Positions 25,754 to 35,780 of a stretch of DNA of 64,000 nt are shown here, in pieces. Below the pieces are notes generated by a model. That model saw only the letters and a list, made by a program, of their open reading frames with translations, was not told the origin of the DNA and made no database searches. Position 1 is the first letter of the stretch. Each line of letters begins with the position of its first letter. Made by a program: the position numbers and the translations under genes. The stretch comes from Streptomyces sp. MUM 2J (GTDB lineage: Bacteria > Actinomycetota > Actinomycetes > Streptomycetales > Streptomycetaceae), in assembly GCF_022414535.1 (NCBI RefSeq), contig NZ_JADWYM010000021.1:57761-121760 (forward strand). The letters are read 5' to 3'.

Positions 25754-25947
25754 ACCCGGTGCGCCGCAGGCCGGGCCGCCGCCGCCGCCGGGCCCAGCGG
25801 GCCGCCCCGGCGGCGGCCCGCTGAGCGGCGTACGACTTCCGCACGCGTGCGTGCCGGTCGGGTCGTACGCCCTTTTCGCCCCCGTTCGGACCTGAATGTG
25901 CCCGTCCGGCACGCCAGGACCGACATCTCCCACTACTGTGCTGAGCT

Positions 25948-26388
25948 GTGCCTCGCCCATTGGGAGAACTCGAAGACGCGGTCATGACGCGGGTGTGGAA
26001 GTGGAACCGCCCTGTCACCGTTCGGGAAGTCCTGGAAGACCTTCAGCAGGAACGGTCGATCGCTTACACCACGGTCATGACCGTTTTGGACAATCTCCAT
26101 CAGAAGGGCTGGGTCCGCCGTGAGGCGGAAGGCCGGGCCTATCGATATGAGGCGGTCTCCACCCGGGCCGCCTACGCGGCGGCGCTGATGAACGACGCCT
26201 GGGCGCAGAGCGACAACCCCGCCGCCGCACTCGTCGCCTTCTTCGGCATGATGAGCGATGAGCAGCGCCAGGCCCTGCGTGATGCGATGCGCATCGTCGG
26301 CGACGGCGAAACATCCCCGGAACCCGCACCCGGTGGGGAAGACGGTACGGAGAACCCCGGCTCGGCATCCGGGAGCGGCGGGCGATAG
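25948..26388 (+). CDS. BlaI/MecI/CopY family winged-helix repressor
   Basis: A 146-residue regulator whose first 80 residues match the BlaI winged helix: LGELEDAVMTRVWKW, VTVREVLEDLQ, SIAYTTVMTVLDNLHQKGWVRRE. The middle is a helical dimerisation region and the last 30 residues are a Gly/Pro/Glu-rich tail. No BlaR-type sensor protease lies nearby, so it may respond to another signal. The GTG start is eight bases after TACTGT without a ribosome site. It is followed nine bases later by argA. Confidence 0.88.
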   Translation: MPRPLGELEDAVMTRVWKWNRPVTVREVLEDLQQERSIAYTTVMTVLDNLHQKGWVRREAEGRAYRYEAVSTRAAYAAALMNDAWAQSDNPAAALVAFFGMMSDEQRQALRDAMRIVGDGETSPEPAPGGEDGTENPGSASGSGGR

Positions 26389-26397
26389 CGTCCGCTC

Positions 26398-26946
26398 ATG
26401 TCAGCAGAGAGTCCCTCCGCCGAGAGTCCCGAGGCCACGGCTAAAGCCATCACGGTCCGGCGGGCCCGCACCAGCGATGTCCCCGCCGTCCGCCGGCTCC
26501 TTGACGCGTACGTCCGTGGCGGCATCCTGCTCGACAAAGCGACGGTGACGCTTTACGAGGACATCCAGGAGTTCTGGGTCGCGGAACGGGACGACAACGC
26601 CGAGGTCGTCGGCTGCGGTGCGCTGCACGTGATGTGGGAAGACCTGGCCGAAGTGCGCACTCTTGCGGTGACGCCCGGCCTGAAGGGCGCCGGCGTCGGT
26701 CATCGGGTGCTGGAGAAGTTGCTGCAGACCGCCCGCTGGCTCGGTGTTCGCCGCGTTTTCTGTCTGACCTTCGAAGTCGACTTCTTCGGCAGGCACGGCT
26801 TCGTGGAGATCGGTGAGACGCCGGTCGACACCGATGTCTACGCGGAGCTGATGCGTTCCTATGACGAGGGCGTCGCAGAGTTCCTCGGTCTCGAACGAGT
26901 GAAACCCAACACCTTGGGCAACAGTCGGATGCTTCTGCATCTGTGA
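26398..26946 (+). CDS. argA: Amino-acid N-acetyltransferase, short GNAT form (ArgA-like)
   Basis: A 182-residue stand-alone GNAT protein of the type shown in M. tuberculosis (Rv2747) to be N-acetylglutamate synthase, the first step of arginine synthesis. Motif A is VRTLAVTPGLKGAGVGHRVL (91-110), with CoA-binding residues in the K-G-x-G-V-G loop; the following FFGRHGFVEIG matches GNAT motif B. It lacks the amino acid kinase domain of E. coli ArgA. TAGCGT overlaps the end of the BlaI gene six bases before this ATG, suggesting its own leaderless transcript. Substrate assignment is by homology. Confidence 0.84.
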   Translation: MSAESPSAESPEATAKAITVRRARTSDVPAVRRLLDAYVRGGILLDKATVTLYEDIQEFWVAERDDNAEVVGCGALHVMWEDLAEVRTLAVTPGLKGAGVGHRVLEKLLQTARWLGVRRVFCLTFEVDFFGRHGFVEIGETPVDTDVYAELMRSYDEGVAEFLGLERVKPNTLGNSRMLLHL

Positions 26947-27201
26947 TCGTCAACGGGTGCTGGCAACTGACAGGGGGATCTGCCCCCTATTCCGACCGGC
27001 AGCACCTGCCCCGGTTCCCTATGTCCGAAACGCGCATCTTTCCGGCCCGGAGGCGGCAACCGGTCTCCGCCGGGGGTTTGTGTTTTTCCAGCAAAAGCGG
27101 TTTGCTTTCCGACGTACTGCAGTACTGCATATAACAAGGGGCGGCGAAACGGCGGACGCCGCGGGCCCCGTGCCCTCACGTTATCGATGAAAGGAAATCC
27201 G
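26947..27201 (+). promoter_or_regulatory. AT-rich lsr2 upstream region with inverted repeats
   Basis: The start of this gap has a nested hairpin: GGTGCTG (26956-26962) pairs with CAGCACC (27000-27006), and inside it AGGGGG (26972-26977) pairs with CCCCCT (26983-26988). It probably ends argA transcription. Further on are AGCAAA-N5-TTTGCT (27090-27106) and a perfect palindrome GTACTGCAGTAC (27114-27125), followed by CATATAAC, a possible -10. AT-rich stretches such as GTTTGTGTTTTTCC are unusual for this genome and suit Lsr2 autoregulation. Confidence 0.5.
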
Positions 27202-27537
27202 GTGGCACAGAAGGTTCAGGTCCTTCTTGTCGACGACCTCGACGGCGGCGAGGCGGACGAGACCGTGACGTTCGCGCTGGACGGCAAGACCTACGAGATC
27301 GACCTCACGACTGCCAATGCGGACAAGCTGCGCGGTCTTCTCGAGCCCTATCTGAAGGGCGGTCGCCGTACCGGAGGCCGCGCCTCTGGCGGGCGCGGAA
27401 AGGCGCGTGCCGCTTCCGGCGGCACCCAGGACACGGCTGCGATCCGCGCCTGGGCGAAGGAGAACGGCTACGAGGTCAACGACCGCGGCCGTGTCCCGGC
27501 GTCCATTCGCGAGGCCTACGAGAAGGCCAACGGCTGA
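27202..27537 (+). CDS. lsr2: Lsr2 nucleoid-associated xenogeneic silencer
   Basis: Small DNA-bridging protein that binds AT-rich DNA and silences horizontally acquired and specialised-metabolite genes. The 111-residue product has the N-terminal oligomerisation strand pair (QKVQVLLVDDLDGGEADETVTFALDG), a basic Gly/Arg linker, and the C-terminal DNA-binding domain with the AT-hook-like Arg-Gly-Arg in VNDRGRVPASI. The GTG at 27202 is chosen because AAAGGAAATCC precedes it; an upstream ATG at 27187 would lie ahead of that site. Confidence 0.95.
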   Translation: MAQKVQVLLVDDLDGGEADETVTFALDGKTYEIDLTTANADKLRGLLEPYLKGGRRTGGRASGGRGKARAASGGTQDTAAIRAWAKENGYEVNDRGRVPASIREAYEKANG

Positions 27538-28289
27538 GCACAGGTACGCCTCAGCCGGATCCGGTGGCAGTGCGTTGCCACCGTGTCCACGAGCCGTACC
27601 AGGTCAGGGGTGCCGCCGGCACTCCCCAGCGCCGTCAACGACGGCAGCGAGGCCTCGACCTCGCACCCCGGCACGGGGGGCCGCAGCCAGACGGCGGTCG
27701 GCTGCACCGTGTCCGAGCGGCTCAGGGCCAGCGGTTCCGGTTCGGGGGAGCCGGACGCCGGCCCGGGGTCCGGAGGTGCAGGCGCCGGCCCGGGGTCCGG
27801 AGGTGCAGGCGCCGGCCCGGGGTCCGGAGGTGCAGGCGCCTCGGAGCGGAGGCCGTGCGCCTCCGCCGCGTCCCATGCCGCGGTGCGTGCCGGCGCGGTA
27901 ACCGGTGAGCCCGGCCCGGCGGGTGGCGGCGGCGCGCCCATCTCCGCGCCCGTGCCGAGGGCCCTGAGGTCCAGCGGCAGGCCGCCCCACTCCAGCCACT
28001 CCAGCAGGCCCGGCAACTCCTCCGCGCTGCCCGCGGCCACGAGCAGGACCATCCGATCGCCCCTCAGGGCAACCGGACAGTCCGCGGGCACGCGCCGCAG
28101 CGCGGCCCGGCCCGCCGCCGCCGGCACGTCCAGGACGTCGAAGCGGACGCCGAGGGGCAGCCGCAGCGGCTCCCCCGGCAGCGTCGGCCACCCCAGTTCG
28201 TCCTCGTACCAGCGCCGCACCCGGGCATTCGCACCGGGCGGCCGCCGGGGAGGGGGGACCACGGGCCATGGAGGTGCTGCGCCAGCCAT
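27516..28289 (-). CDS. Pro-rich conserved hypothetical protein (SCO3374-like)
   Basis: A 257-residue protein with the Streptomyces-conserved arrangement between lsr2 and clpC. An N-terminal globular part (about 15-115: RVRRWYEDELGWPTLPGEP, LPLGVRFDVLDVPA, DRMVLLVAAGS) is followed by a Pro/Ala/Gly linker with an exact 9-residue repeat. A C-terminal segment (EASLPSLTALGSAGGTPDLVRLVD) ends the protein. The ADELGWP-type start recalls bifunctional primase/polymerase N-terminal regions, but no catalytic residues are visible. Its 3' end overlaps lsr2 by 22 bases on the opposite strand. The start codon (ATG 28289) is uncertain. Confidence 0.7.
   Translation of the reverse strand: MAGAAPPWPVVPPPRRPPGANARVRRWYEDELGWPTLPGEPLRLPLGVRFDVLDVPAAAGRAALRRVPADCPVALRGDRMVLLVAAGSAEELPGLLEWLEWGGLPLDLRALGTGAEMGAPPPPAGPGSPVTAPARTAAWDAAEAHGLRSEAPAPPDPGPAPAPPDPGPAPAPPDPGPASGSPEPEPLALSRSDTVQPTAVWLRPPVPGCEVEASLPSLTALGSAGGTPDLVRLVDTVATHCHRIRLRRTCAQPLAFS
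27757..27837 (-). repeat. Three exact 27-bp tandem repeats in a coding region
   Basis: Copies lie at 27757-27783, 27784-27810 and 27811-27837 with no mismatch. On the coding strand each gives nine residues of the pattern APPDPGPAP. The exact identity suggests recent expansion or contraction by slippage. Confidence 0.93.
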
Positions 28290-28394
28290 GCCACGTGCAA
28301 CCGCCGGAAGGCCGTTCGGGTTACGCTGGGTGCTCCGCCGCATGCCGAGCGTGTTGTTCGAGGGGGCGTCCGGGGGTGCCGGAAGCCGCAAGAT

Positions 28395-28412
28395 TGTTCG
28401 CCCATAGCGGAG
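28395..28412. promoter_or_regulatory. Candidate ClgR operator upstream of clpC
   Basis: TGTTCGCCCATAGCGGAG fits the actinobacterial ClgR pattern (CGC-N5-GCG core with A/T flanks) at all but one position. ClgR is known to activate clp genes including clpC in Streptomyces. A second, weaker match with core CGCCATCGGCG lies at 28501-28518. The rest of 28290-28719 (430 bases) contains no gene; a long 5' region seems to precede clpC. Confidence 0.5.
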
Positions 28413-28719
28413 GGGACCGGTGCGCGCGGCATGGACTGTCGGTGGCTGCGGGTAAGACATCCCTAGTGGGAGGGGGCGACACGCAGGGCAGGCCGTCTCA
28501 CGTTCGCCATCGGCGTACTGGTGAGTGGGGTATCTGCCTGGCCTGCGGGAACATCGTCTCGCACCATCGGGTTGGAGCAGATGTCGGCGTTCGGGGTCAG
28601 GAGGCCATCGACGGTGTCGGCAGTTGGAATGAGCGGTCCCCGCTTGCGGGACTAAGCTGCGGAAGGACAGGGAGGGGAAGTTCCCCCCACTGCCTGACCG
28701 CTCTGAGGAGCGATTAACG

Positions 28720-31245
<2,526 letters not shown>

Positions 31246-31260
31246 CCGTCTTGGTCAGCC

Positions 31261-31296
31261 CGACGGGGCCGGTGCTTTCGGGCACCGGCCCCGTCG
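31261..31296 (+). terminator. Terminator of clpC
   Basis: A perfect 15-bp stem (CGACGGGGCCGGTGC at 31261-31275, complement at 31282-31296) closes the six-base loop TTTCGG, 15 bases after the clpC stop. Being symmetrical, it can also serve the leftward phosphatase gene. Confidence 0.85.
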
Positions 31297-31392
31297 GCGT
31301 GTTCGGAGCGCGTGCGGGCGAGCGGGTTCTGCCGTCGCCCGGCACCGGGGTCCGGGCGCGGCGGTGCCGCCGCGGTCGGCGGCGGGGAGCGG

Positions 31393-32037
31393 TCAGGACA
31401 GCTGGCCGCCGTAGTCGGGCAGCTTGAACGTCCGCTCGGCGTGGCCGCCGGACAGGTCGGTGGCGCTGTTGCCGATGTTGGCGATGATCGAGTAGCCGCG
31501 GGACTCGATGTCGGTGCGCTGCGCGGTCTTGTAGGCGGAGACGCTCTTGAACAGGTCGAACAGGCCGCGGACGTACAGGCCGGAAACCTGGTAGCCGTCG
31601 TGTTCGAGGTTGTACTCGGTCGGCAGGTAGATGATGCCGGGTCGGGCGGTGACGAAGAACAGGGCGACGCCGTGCTCCTGGGCGTACCGGGCCACCTCGC
31701 GGACCGGCCTGTTGGCCGGCTGTGGGAAGGTGAAGCCGAAGTCGGTCTCCAGGGTGGTGTTGTCGACGTCGAAGACGATCGCCTGCTTCTCGCCCGGCCG
31801 GCTCTGCGCGATCCGCTGCTGGAGGTACGGCAGGGCCTCGTCCATGACGGTCCGGCAGTCCCGCTGCCAGGTGTCGTAGTCCACCTTGTCCGAGGAGGCC
31901 GAGGCCGAAAGGGCGGTGACGGCCGAGGGGGCGCCGGAGGGGACCACCGCCTCTGCCGGGGCGGCCGTCGCCACGAGGGCGGTCGCGGCGGCGGCGACCA
32001 GGGATGCTCGGTGCCACCAGGTGCGTCGGTGGGTCAT
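31393..32037 (-). CDS. Secreted HAD-superfamily acid phosphatase (class IIIB-like)
   Basis: A 214-residue exported phosphatase. Residues 1-30 form a Sec-type signal peptide (MTHRRTWWHR, hydrophobic core, cleavage near APAEA). HAD motif I is FDVDNTT with nucleophile Asp90 and general acid Asp92; motif II is FFVTAR; the motif III lysine is probably in FKSVSAYKTAQR; and motif IV is IIANIGNSATDL. The physiological substrate is unknown. It is divergent from the M23 peptidase across a 446-base AT-rich gap. Confidence 0.88.
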   Translation of the reverse strand: MTHRRTWWHRASLVAAAATALVATAAPAEAVVPSGAPSAVTALSASASSDKVDYDTWQRDCRTVMDEALPYLQQRIAQSRPGEKQAIVFDVDNTTLETDFGFTFPQPANRPVREVARYAQEHGVALFFVTARPGIIYLPTEYNLEHDGYQVSGLYVRGLFDLFKSVSAYKTAQRTDIESRGYSIIANIGNSATDLSGGHAERTFKLPDYGGQLS

Positions 32038-32483
32038 GTGGGGGGTCCTCTCACGTCCGGTGCCGTTGATGAGTGCATGATCGGTGGTGAGGGTGGCGCG
32101 AGAGGAACCGTAGGGTTACCGGACAGTAAGTGGCTAGAGGTCTGCGCCACATTGGGGAAGTCATTGATCTCGGCGACCGGTGACATGCCGCACAGCCGAT
32201 TTGTCCGTTACTACGCGGAATAGTGGGATCTTGGATTGCCCTGAAATCTGACCAAAGGGACATTGCTCCCTGGATTGACGGGCTACTTTGACGACTTTGT
32301 GGCGATTTGCTCCAAGTGGTAGATCTGTCAAGGAGTCGGAAGTTTTGAGCTGATGTACTAGCTTCCGTCGTAGATCACACGTTTGGGGCTTTGTGGGGGT
32401 CGGGGTTACCAAGGATGAGCCCATCCGGCGGACGCCTGTCGCGTCGGGTGGCTTTTCTCTGTCCCCGTCCTCCTGAGGTTTCG
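32038..32483 (+). promoter_or_regulatory. Long AT-rich region and probable structured leader of the M23 peptidase gene
   Basis: The 446 bases between the divergent phosphatase and peptidase genes contain no convincing gene and are markedly AT-richer than their surroundings between about 32150 and 32400. Visible structures are AGGGA-N6-TCCCT (32256-32271), GGAAG/CTTCC around 32338-32366, and an intrinsic terminator-like hairpin at 32419-32456 just before the coding region. This suggests a transcribed leader with attenuation. I could not match it to the c-di-AMP (ydaO) riboswitch by eye. Confidence 0.5.
32419..32456 (+). terminator. Intrinsic-terminator-like hairpin in the M23 leader
   Basis: The arm GCCCATCCGGCG (32419-32430) pairs with CGTCGGGTGGC (32442-32452) through 11 pairs including two G-U pairs and one bulged C. 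It is followed at once by TTTTCTCT. It ends 27 bases before the ATG. A T-run after a stem is rare in this genome, which makes premature termination likely. Confidence 0.6.
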
Positions 32484-33149
32484 ATGTTCCAGCGCGTCAC
32501 GTCCCGCACGTCCCGTATGTCCCCGCTCCGCACCCGCGCCGCCGTCCTGGCCGCCGGACTGGGGGCCTCGGTCGTACTGGGTGCCGGGGTTGCGGTCGCC
32601 GCCGACGCAACGTCCGCTACCAGCGCCGCCACGGCAGTCGAGGCCCAGGCCGCCGCTCAGGCCAAGGCTGCCAAGGAGGCCGCCGCCGCGAAGAAGGCCG
32701 CCGAGGTGAAGAAGGCCGCTGCGAAGAAGGCCGCCTGGGTCGACCCGGTGAAGCACTACCGTCTGTCGGCGAGCTTCAACCAGGCCGGCGGCATGTGGTC
32801 GCATCGCCACTCCGGTCAGGACTTCGCCGTGCCGACCGGCACCAACGTCGTCGCCGCGCACGGCGGCACCGTGGTCAAGGCCGGCGGCAACGGCGCCGGT
32901 GACGGTCCCGCCTACGGAAACGCCATCGTGATCAAGCACGGCAACGGCACCTACTCGCAGTACGCGCACCTGTCGCGCATCGACGTGAAGGTCGGTCAGG
33001 TCGTCACCACGGGTCAGCACATCGCGCTGTCCGGCAACACCGGCAACTCCAGCGGCCCGCACCTGCACTTCGAGATCCGCAAGACGCCGAACTACGGCTC
33101 GGCCATCAATCCCGTCACCTTCCTGCGCAGCAAGGGCGTGAAGGTCTGA
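32484..33149 (+). CDS. Secreted M23-family (lysostaphin-type) peptidoglycan peptidase
   Basis: A 221-residue exported metallopeptidase expected to cut peptidoglycan cross-links. It has a signal peptide (1-40, cleavage near AVAA-DA) and then an Ala/Lys-rich helical linker (50-84). The M23 domain carries the zinc ligands His109 and Asp113 (HSGQD), active-site His162 (YAHL) and the HLH motif His193/His195 in SGPHLHFEI. The ATG at 32484 is preceded by CTGAGG. An in-frame ATG at 32415 would place the upstream hairpin inside the gene and is less likely. Confidence 0.92.
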   Translation: MFQRVTSRTSRMSPLRTRAAVLAAGLGASVVLGAGVAVAADATSATSAATAVEAQAAAQAKAAKEAAAAKKAAEVKKAAAKKAAWVDPVKHYRLSASFNQAGGMWSHRHSGQDFAVPTGTNVVAAHGGTVVKAGGNGAGDGPAYGNAIVIKHGNGTYSQYAHLSRIDVKVGQVVTTGQHIALSGNTGNSSGPHLHFEIRKTPNYGSAINPVTFLRSKGVKV

Positions 33150-33161
33150 CGCACTGTCGTC

Positions 33162-33752
33162 TCAGGCGCCCTGGTGCGCCTGGGTCACCAGGTCCGTGGC
33201 GACCTCCAGGACGGCCTTGCGCTTCTCCTCGGGGTCGCCCTCCACGTCCTGCATGACGAAGATGCCGGCGTGCAGCGTGAACATGGCGCTGATGCAGCGG
33301 ACCTGGTCGACCAGTTCGGCGTCCGGGTCGATGAGGATGTCGCGCAGGCGCAGCATGCGGTCCTTGAACATCTCGCCGATGCGCAGTTCCCGGATGGTCG
33401 CCTGGTTCTCCTGCATGAAGCGGAAGAGCGGGGCGGCTCCGGCCAGGGCGTCGCTGTAGCGGCGCACGATCTCCTGCTTCGTGGCGAGGCTGTTGGGCTG
33501 CTGCCCACCCCACTCGATGAGGTCCTCGATCGGCTGGGAGAGGTCCTCGAAGATGCTGACGAGGATCTCTTCCTTCGTCTTGAAGTGGTAGTACAGCGCG
33601 GCCTTCGTCACGTCCAGGCCCTCGGCGATCTCGCGCAGCGAGGTCTTCTCGTAGCCCTGCTCGGCGAAGAGTTCGAGGGCCACGTCCTGGATGCGCTGGC
33701 GGGTGTCCCCGCGACGTCGCTGCTGGTGGGTGCCGTCCATGATGCTGCCCAT
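33162..33752 (-). CDS. TetR family repressor of the adjacent efflux gene
   Basis: A 196-residue TetR-type regulator. The helix-turn-helix is at about 20-62 (RQRIQDVALELFAEQGYEKTSLREIAEGLDVTKAALYYHFKTKEE, quoted for recognition only in its halves) and the rest is the helical ligand domain. It is divergent from an MFS exporter across a 121-base gap containing long inverted repeats, the classic arrangement of a drug-responsive repressor and its pump. The first ATG (33752) is directly after AGGAAG; the second (33740) has better spacing and may be the real start. Confidence 0.9.
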   Translation of the reverse strand: MGSIMDGTHQQRRRGDTRQRIQDVALELFAEQGYEKTSLREIAEGLDVTKAALYYHFKTKEEILVSIFEDLSQPIEDLIEWGGQQPNSLATKQEIVRRYSDALAGAAPLFRFMQENQATIRELRIGEMFKDRMLRLRDILIDPDAELVDQVRCISAMFTLHAGIFVMQDVEGDPEEKRKAVLEVATDLVTQAHQGA

Positions 33753-33779
33753 CTTCCTACTGCCGCACAGCCTCGGAAA

Positions 33780-33849
33780 ACTTACTTGACGCCCGGCTAG
33801 GAGCGCGTCTACCTTCCAGTCTAGACAACTAGCCGGTCGGCAAGTAAGT
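33780..33849. promoter_or_regulatory. Nested inverted-repeat operator between tetR and MFS genes
   Basis: ACTTACTTG (33780-33788) and CGGCTAG (33794-33800) are mirrored exactly by CTAGCCG (33829-33835) and CAAGTAAGT (33841-33849), with the same 5-base spacing on each side. The 28-base centre contains the perfect palindrome GTCTAGAC (33819-33826). This is the likely binding region of the TetR repressor, covering both promoters. Confidence 0.75.
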
Positions 33850-33873
33850 AGCTCTTCCGGGGGAGTGGGAACG

Positions 33874-35499
33874 ATGGCGGACACACAGCAACCGGCGCCG
33901 GGCGCCGCGCAGCCGGCGGATTCAGACGCATCGCGGACCGGGCCGGACACGGGCACCAAGCCCAGGAGCGTTCGGGTCGTGCTGCTCGCCCTGATGATCG
34001 CCATGATGCTCGCGATGCTCGACAACATGATCGTGGGCACCGCGATGCCGACGATCGTGGGCGAGCTCGGCGGCCTCGAACACCTCTCCTGGGTCGTGAC
34101 CGCGTACACCCTGGCGACCGCCGCCTCGACTCCCATCTGGGGCAAGCTCGGCGACATGTACGGCCGCAAAGGCTCGTTCATGACGTCGATCGTGATCTTC
34201 CTGATCGGCTCCGCGCTCAGCGGCATCGCCCAGGACATGGGGCAGCTGATCGGATTCCGCGCGGTTCAGGGCCTGGGCGCCGGCGGTCTGATGGTGGGTG
34301 TCATGGCGATCATCGGTGACCTGGTGCCACCCCGCGAGCGAGGCAAGTACCAGGGCATGATGGCCGGCGTCATGGCGCTGGCGATGATCGGCGGTCCGCT
34401 GGTCGGCGGCAGCATCACCGACCACTGGGGCTGGCGCTGGACCTTCTACATCAACCTGCCGCTCGGCGTCGTGGCCCTCGGACTGATCAGTGCCGTACTG
34501 CACCTGCCGAAGAAGCTGTCCCGGGCGCGCATCGACTACCTCGGCGCGGGCCTGCTCACCGTCGGCATCACCTCCATCGTGCTGGTGACCACCTGGGGCG
34601 GCACCGAGTACGCCTGGACGTCCGCGCGGATCATGGAACTCATCGGCATCGGTGTCGCCGCGCTGATCGGGTTCGTGTTCTGGCAGACCAAGGCCGCCGA
34701 GCCGGTCCTGCCACTGCACATCTTCCGCAGCGGCAACTTCACGCTGATGTCCGTCATCGGCTTCATCACCGGCTTCGCGATGTTCGGTGCCACGCTCTTC
34801 CTGCCGCTGTACCAGCAGGCCGTGCAGGGAGCGTCCGCGACCAACTCGGGGCTGCTGCTCCTGCCGATGCTCGGCGCGATGCTCGTGACCTCGATGGTCG
34901 CCGGGCGGGTCACCACCAACACCGGCCGGTACAAGGTCTTCCCGATCACCGGCGGCGTGCTGATGACCGCCGGCCTGTACCTGCTGTCGACGATGGATAC
35001 CGAGACGACCCGGCTCACCTCGGGCGTCTACATGGCCGTCCTCGGCGCGGGCATGGGCTGCCTGATGCAGATCACCATGCTGGTGGCGCAGAACAGCGTG
35101 AGCATGAAGGACATGGGCGTCGCGTCCTCCTCCACCACCCTCTTCCGCACGCTCGGCTCCTCCTTCGGCGTCGCGATCATGGGTGCGCTCTTCAGCCACC
35201 GGGTGCAGGACGTCATGGCCGCGCGAGCCGGCGCGCTCGGGTCGAAGATCACCGAGCAGTCCGCGCAGCTGGACGCAGCCAGCCTGGCCAGGTTGCCCGC
35301 CGCGGCTCGGGAGGCATACCAGCACGCGGTGTCCTCCGGAACGCACAGCGCGTTCCTGCTGGGTGCCGCGGTCGCCGTGATCGTCCTGGTGTCCTCGCTG
35401 TTCGTGACGGAGGTTCCGCTCAAGGGGGCGGGACCGGGCAAGGACGAGGCGGGGCAGGACACCGCCGGCGCGCAGGCGCCGGTCGTCGAGACGGCGTGA
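33874..35499 (+). CDS. MFS multidrug exporter, 14-span DHA2 (EmrB/QacA) family
   Basis: A 541-residue proton-driven exporter. Fourteen hydrophobic segments follow a 30-residue polar start; family motifs include the motif A-like GKLGDMYGRKGSF after helix 2, the FRAVQGLGAGGLM segment, and motif C with MIGGPLVGGSITDHWGWRWTF. The ATG at 33874 has a GGGGGAG ribosome site; a GTG nine bases earlier is unlikely. Substrate unknown. It is divergent from, and presumably repressed by, the adjacent TetR protein. Confidence 0.93.
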   Translation: MADTQQPAPGAAQPADSDASRTGPDTGTKPRSVRVVLLALMIAMMLAMLDNMIVGTAMPTIVGELGGLEHLSWVVTAYTLATAASTPIWGKLGDMYGRKGSFMTSIVIFLIGSALSGIAQDMGQLIGFRAVQGLGAGGLMVGVMAIIGDLVPPRERGKYQGMMAGVMALAMIGGPLVGGSITDHWGWRWTFYINLPLGVVALGLISAVLHLPKKLSRARIDYLGAGLLTVGITSIVLVTTWGGTEYAWTSARIMELIGIGVAALIGFVFWQTKAAEPVLPLHIFRSGNFTLMSVIGFITGFAMFGATLFLPLYQQAVQGASATNSGLLLLPMLGAMLVTSMVAGRVTTNTGRYKVFPITGGVLMTAGLYLLSTMDTETTRLTSGVYMAVLGAGMGCLMQITMLVAQNSVSMKDMGVASSSTTLFRTLGSSFGVAIMGALFSHRVQDVMAARAGALGSKITEQSAQLDAASLARLPAAAREAYQHAVSSGTHSAFLLGAAVAVIVLVSSLFVTEVPLKGAGPGKDEAGQDTAGAQAPVVETA

Positions 35500-35780
35500 G
35501 CCGCGGCGGTCACCTTCGCCGTCACGGCGCGGCACCGACCCGACGGTGAGCCGCCGGGCTGCTGAGCCGCCGAGCCGCTGTCCCGAAGGTCCCCGGTGGG
35601 TGCCCGCCCCGGGGTCTTTCGTCATGTCCGCGCCGAGGTCGCCAGGGGCGTCGGCGGCCACACCGGAGGGTGCATCTCCGGCCAGCACCCCCGCGCTCGA
35701 CCCCGCCGGGGCCGTCGGAGTCCCCGCACGCCCATCGTCCGGATCGGCCCTGCACCACCCCCGACCCCCGACCCTCGGGC

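Noticed and set aside
27757..27837. CRISPR-like repeats
   Set aside because: The three 27-bp units are contiguous without spacers and lie in frame inside a protein gene. No cas gene is present.
32150..32483. Direct call of a ydaO (c-di-AMP) riboswitch
   Set aside because: The conserved blocks I know for that class could not be found by eye, so only a generic leader is reported.
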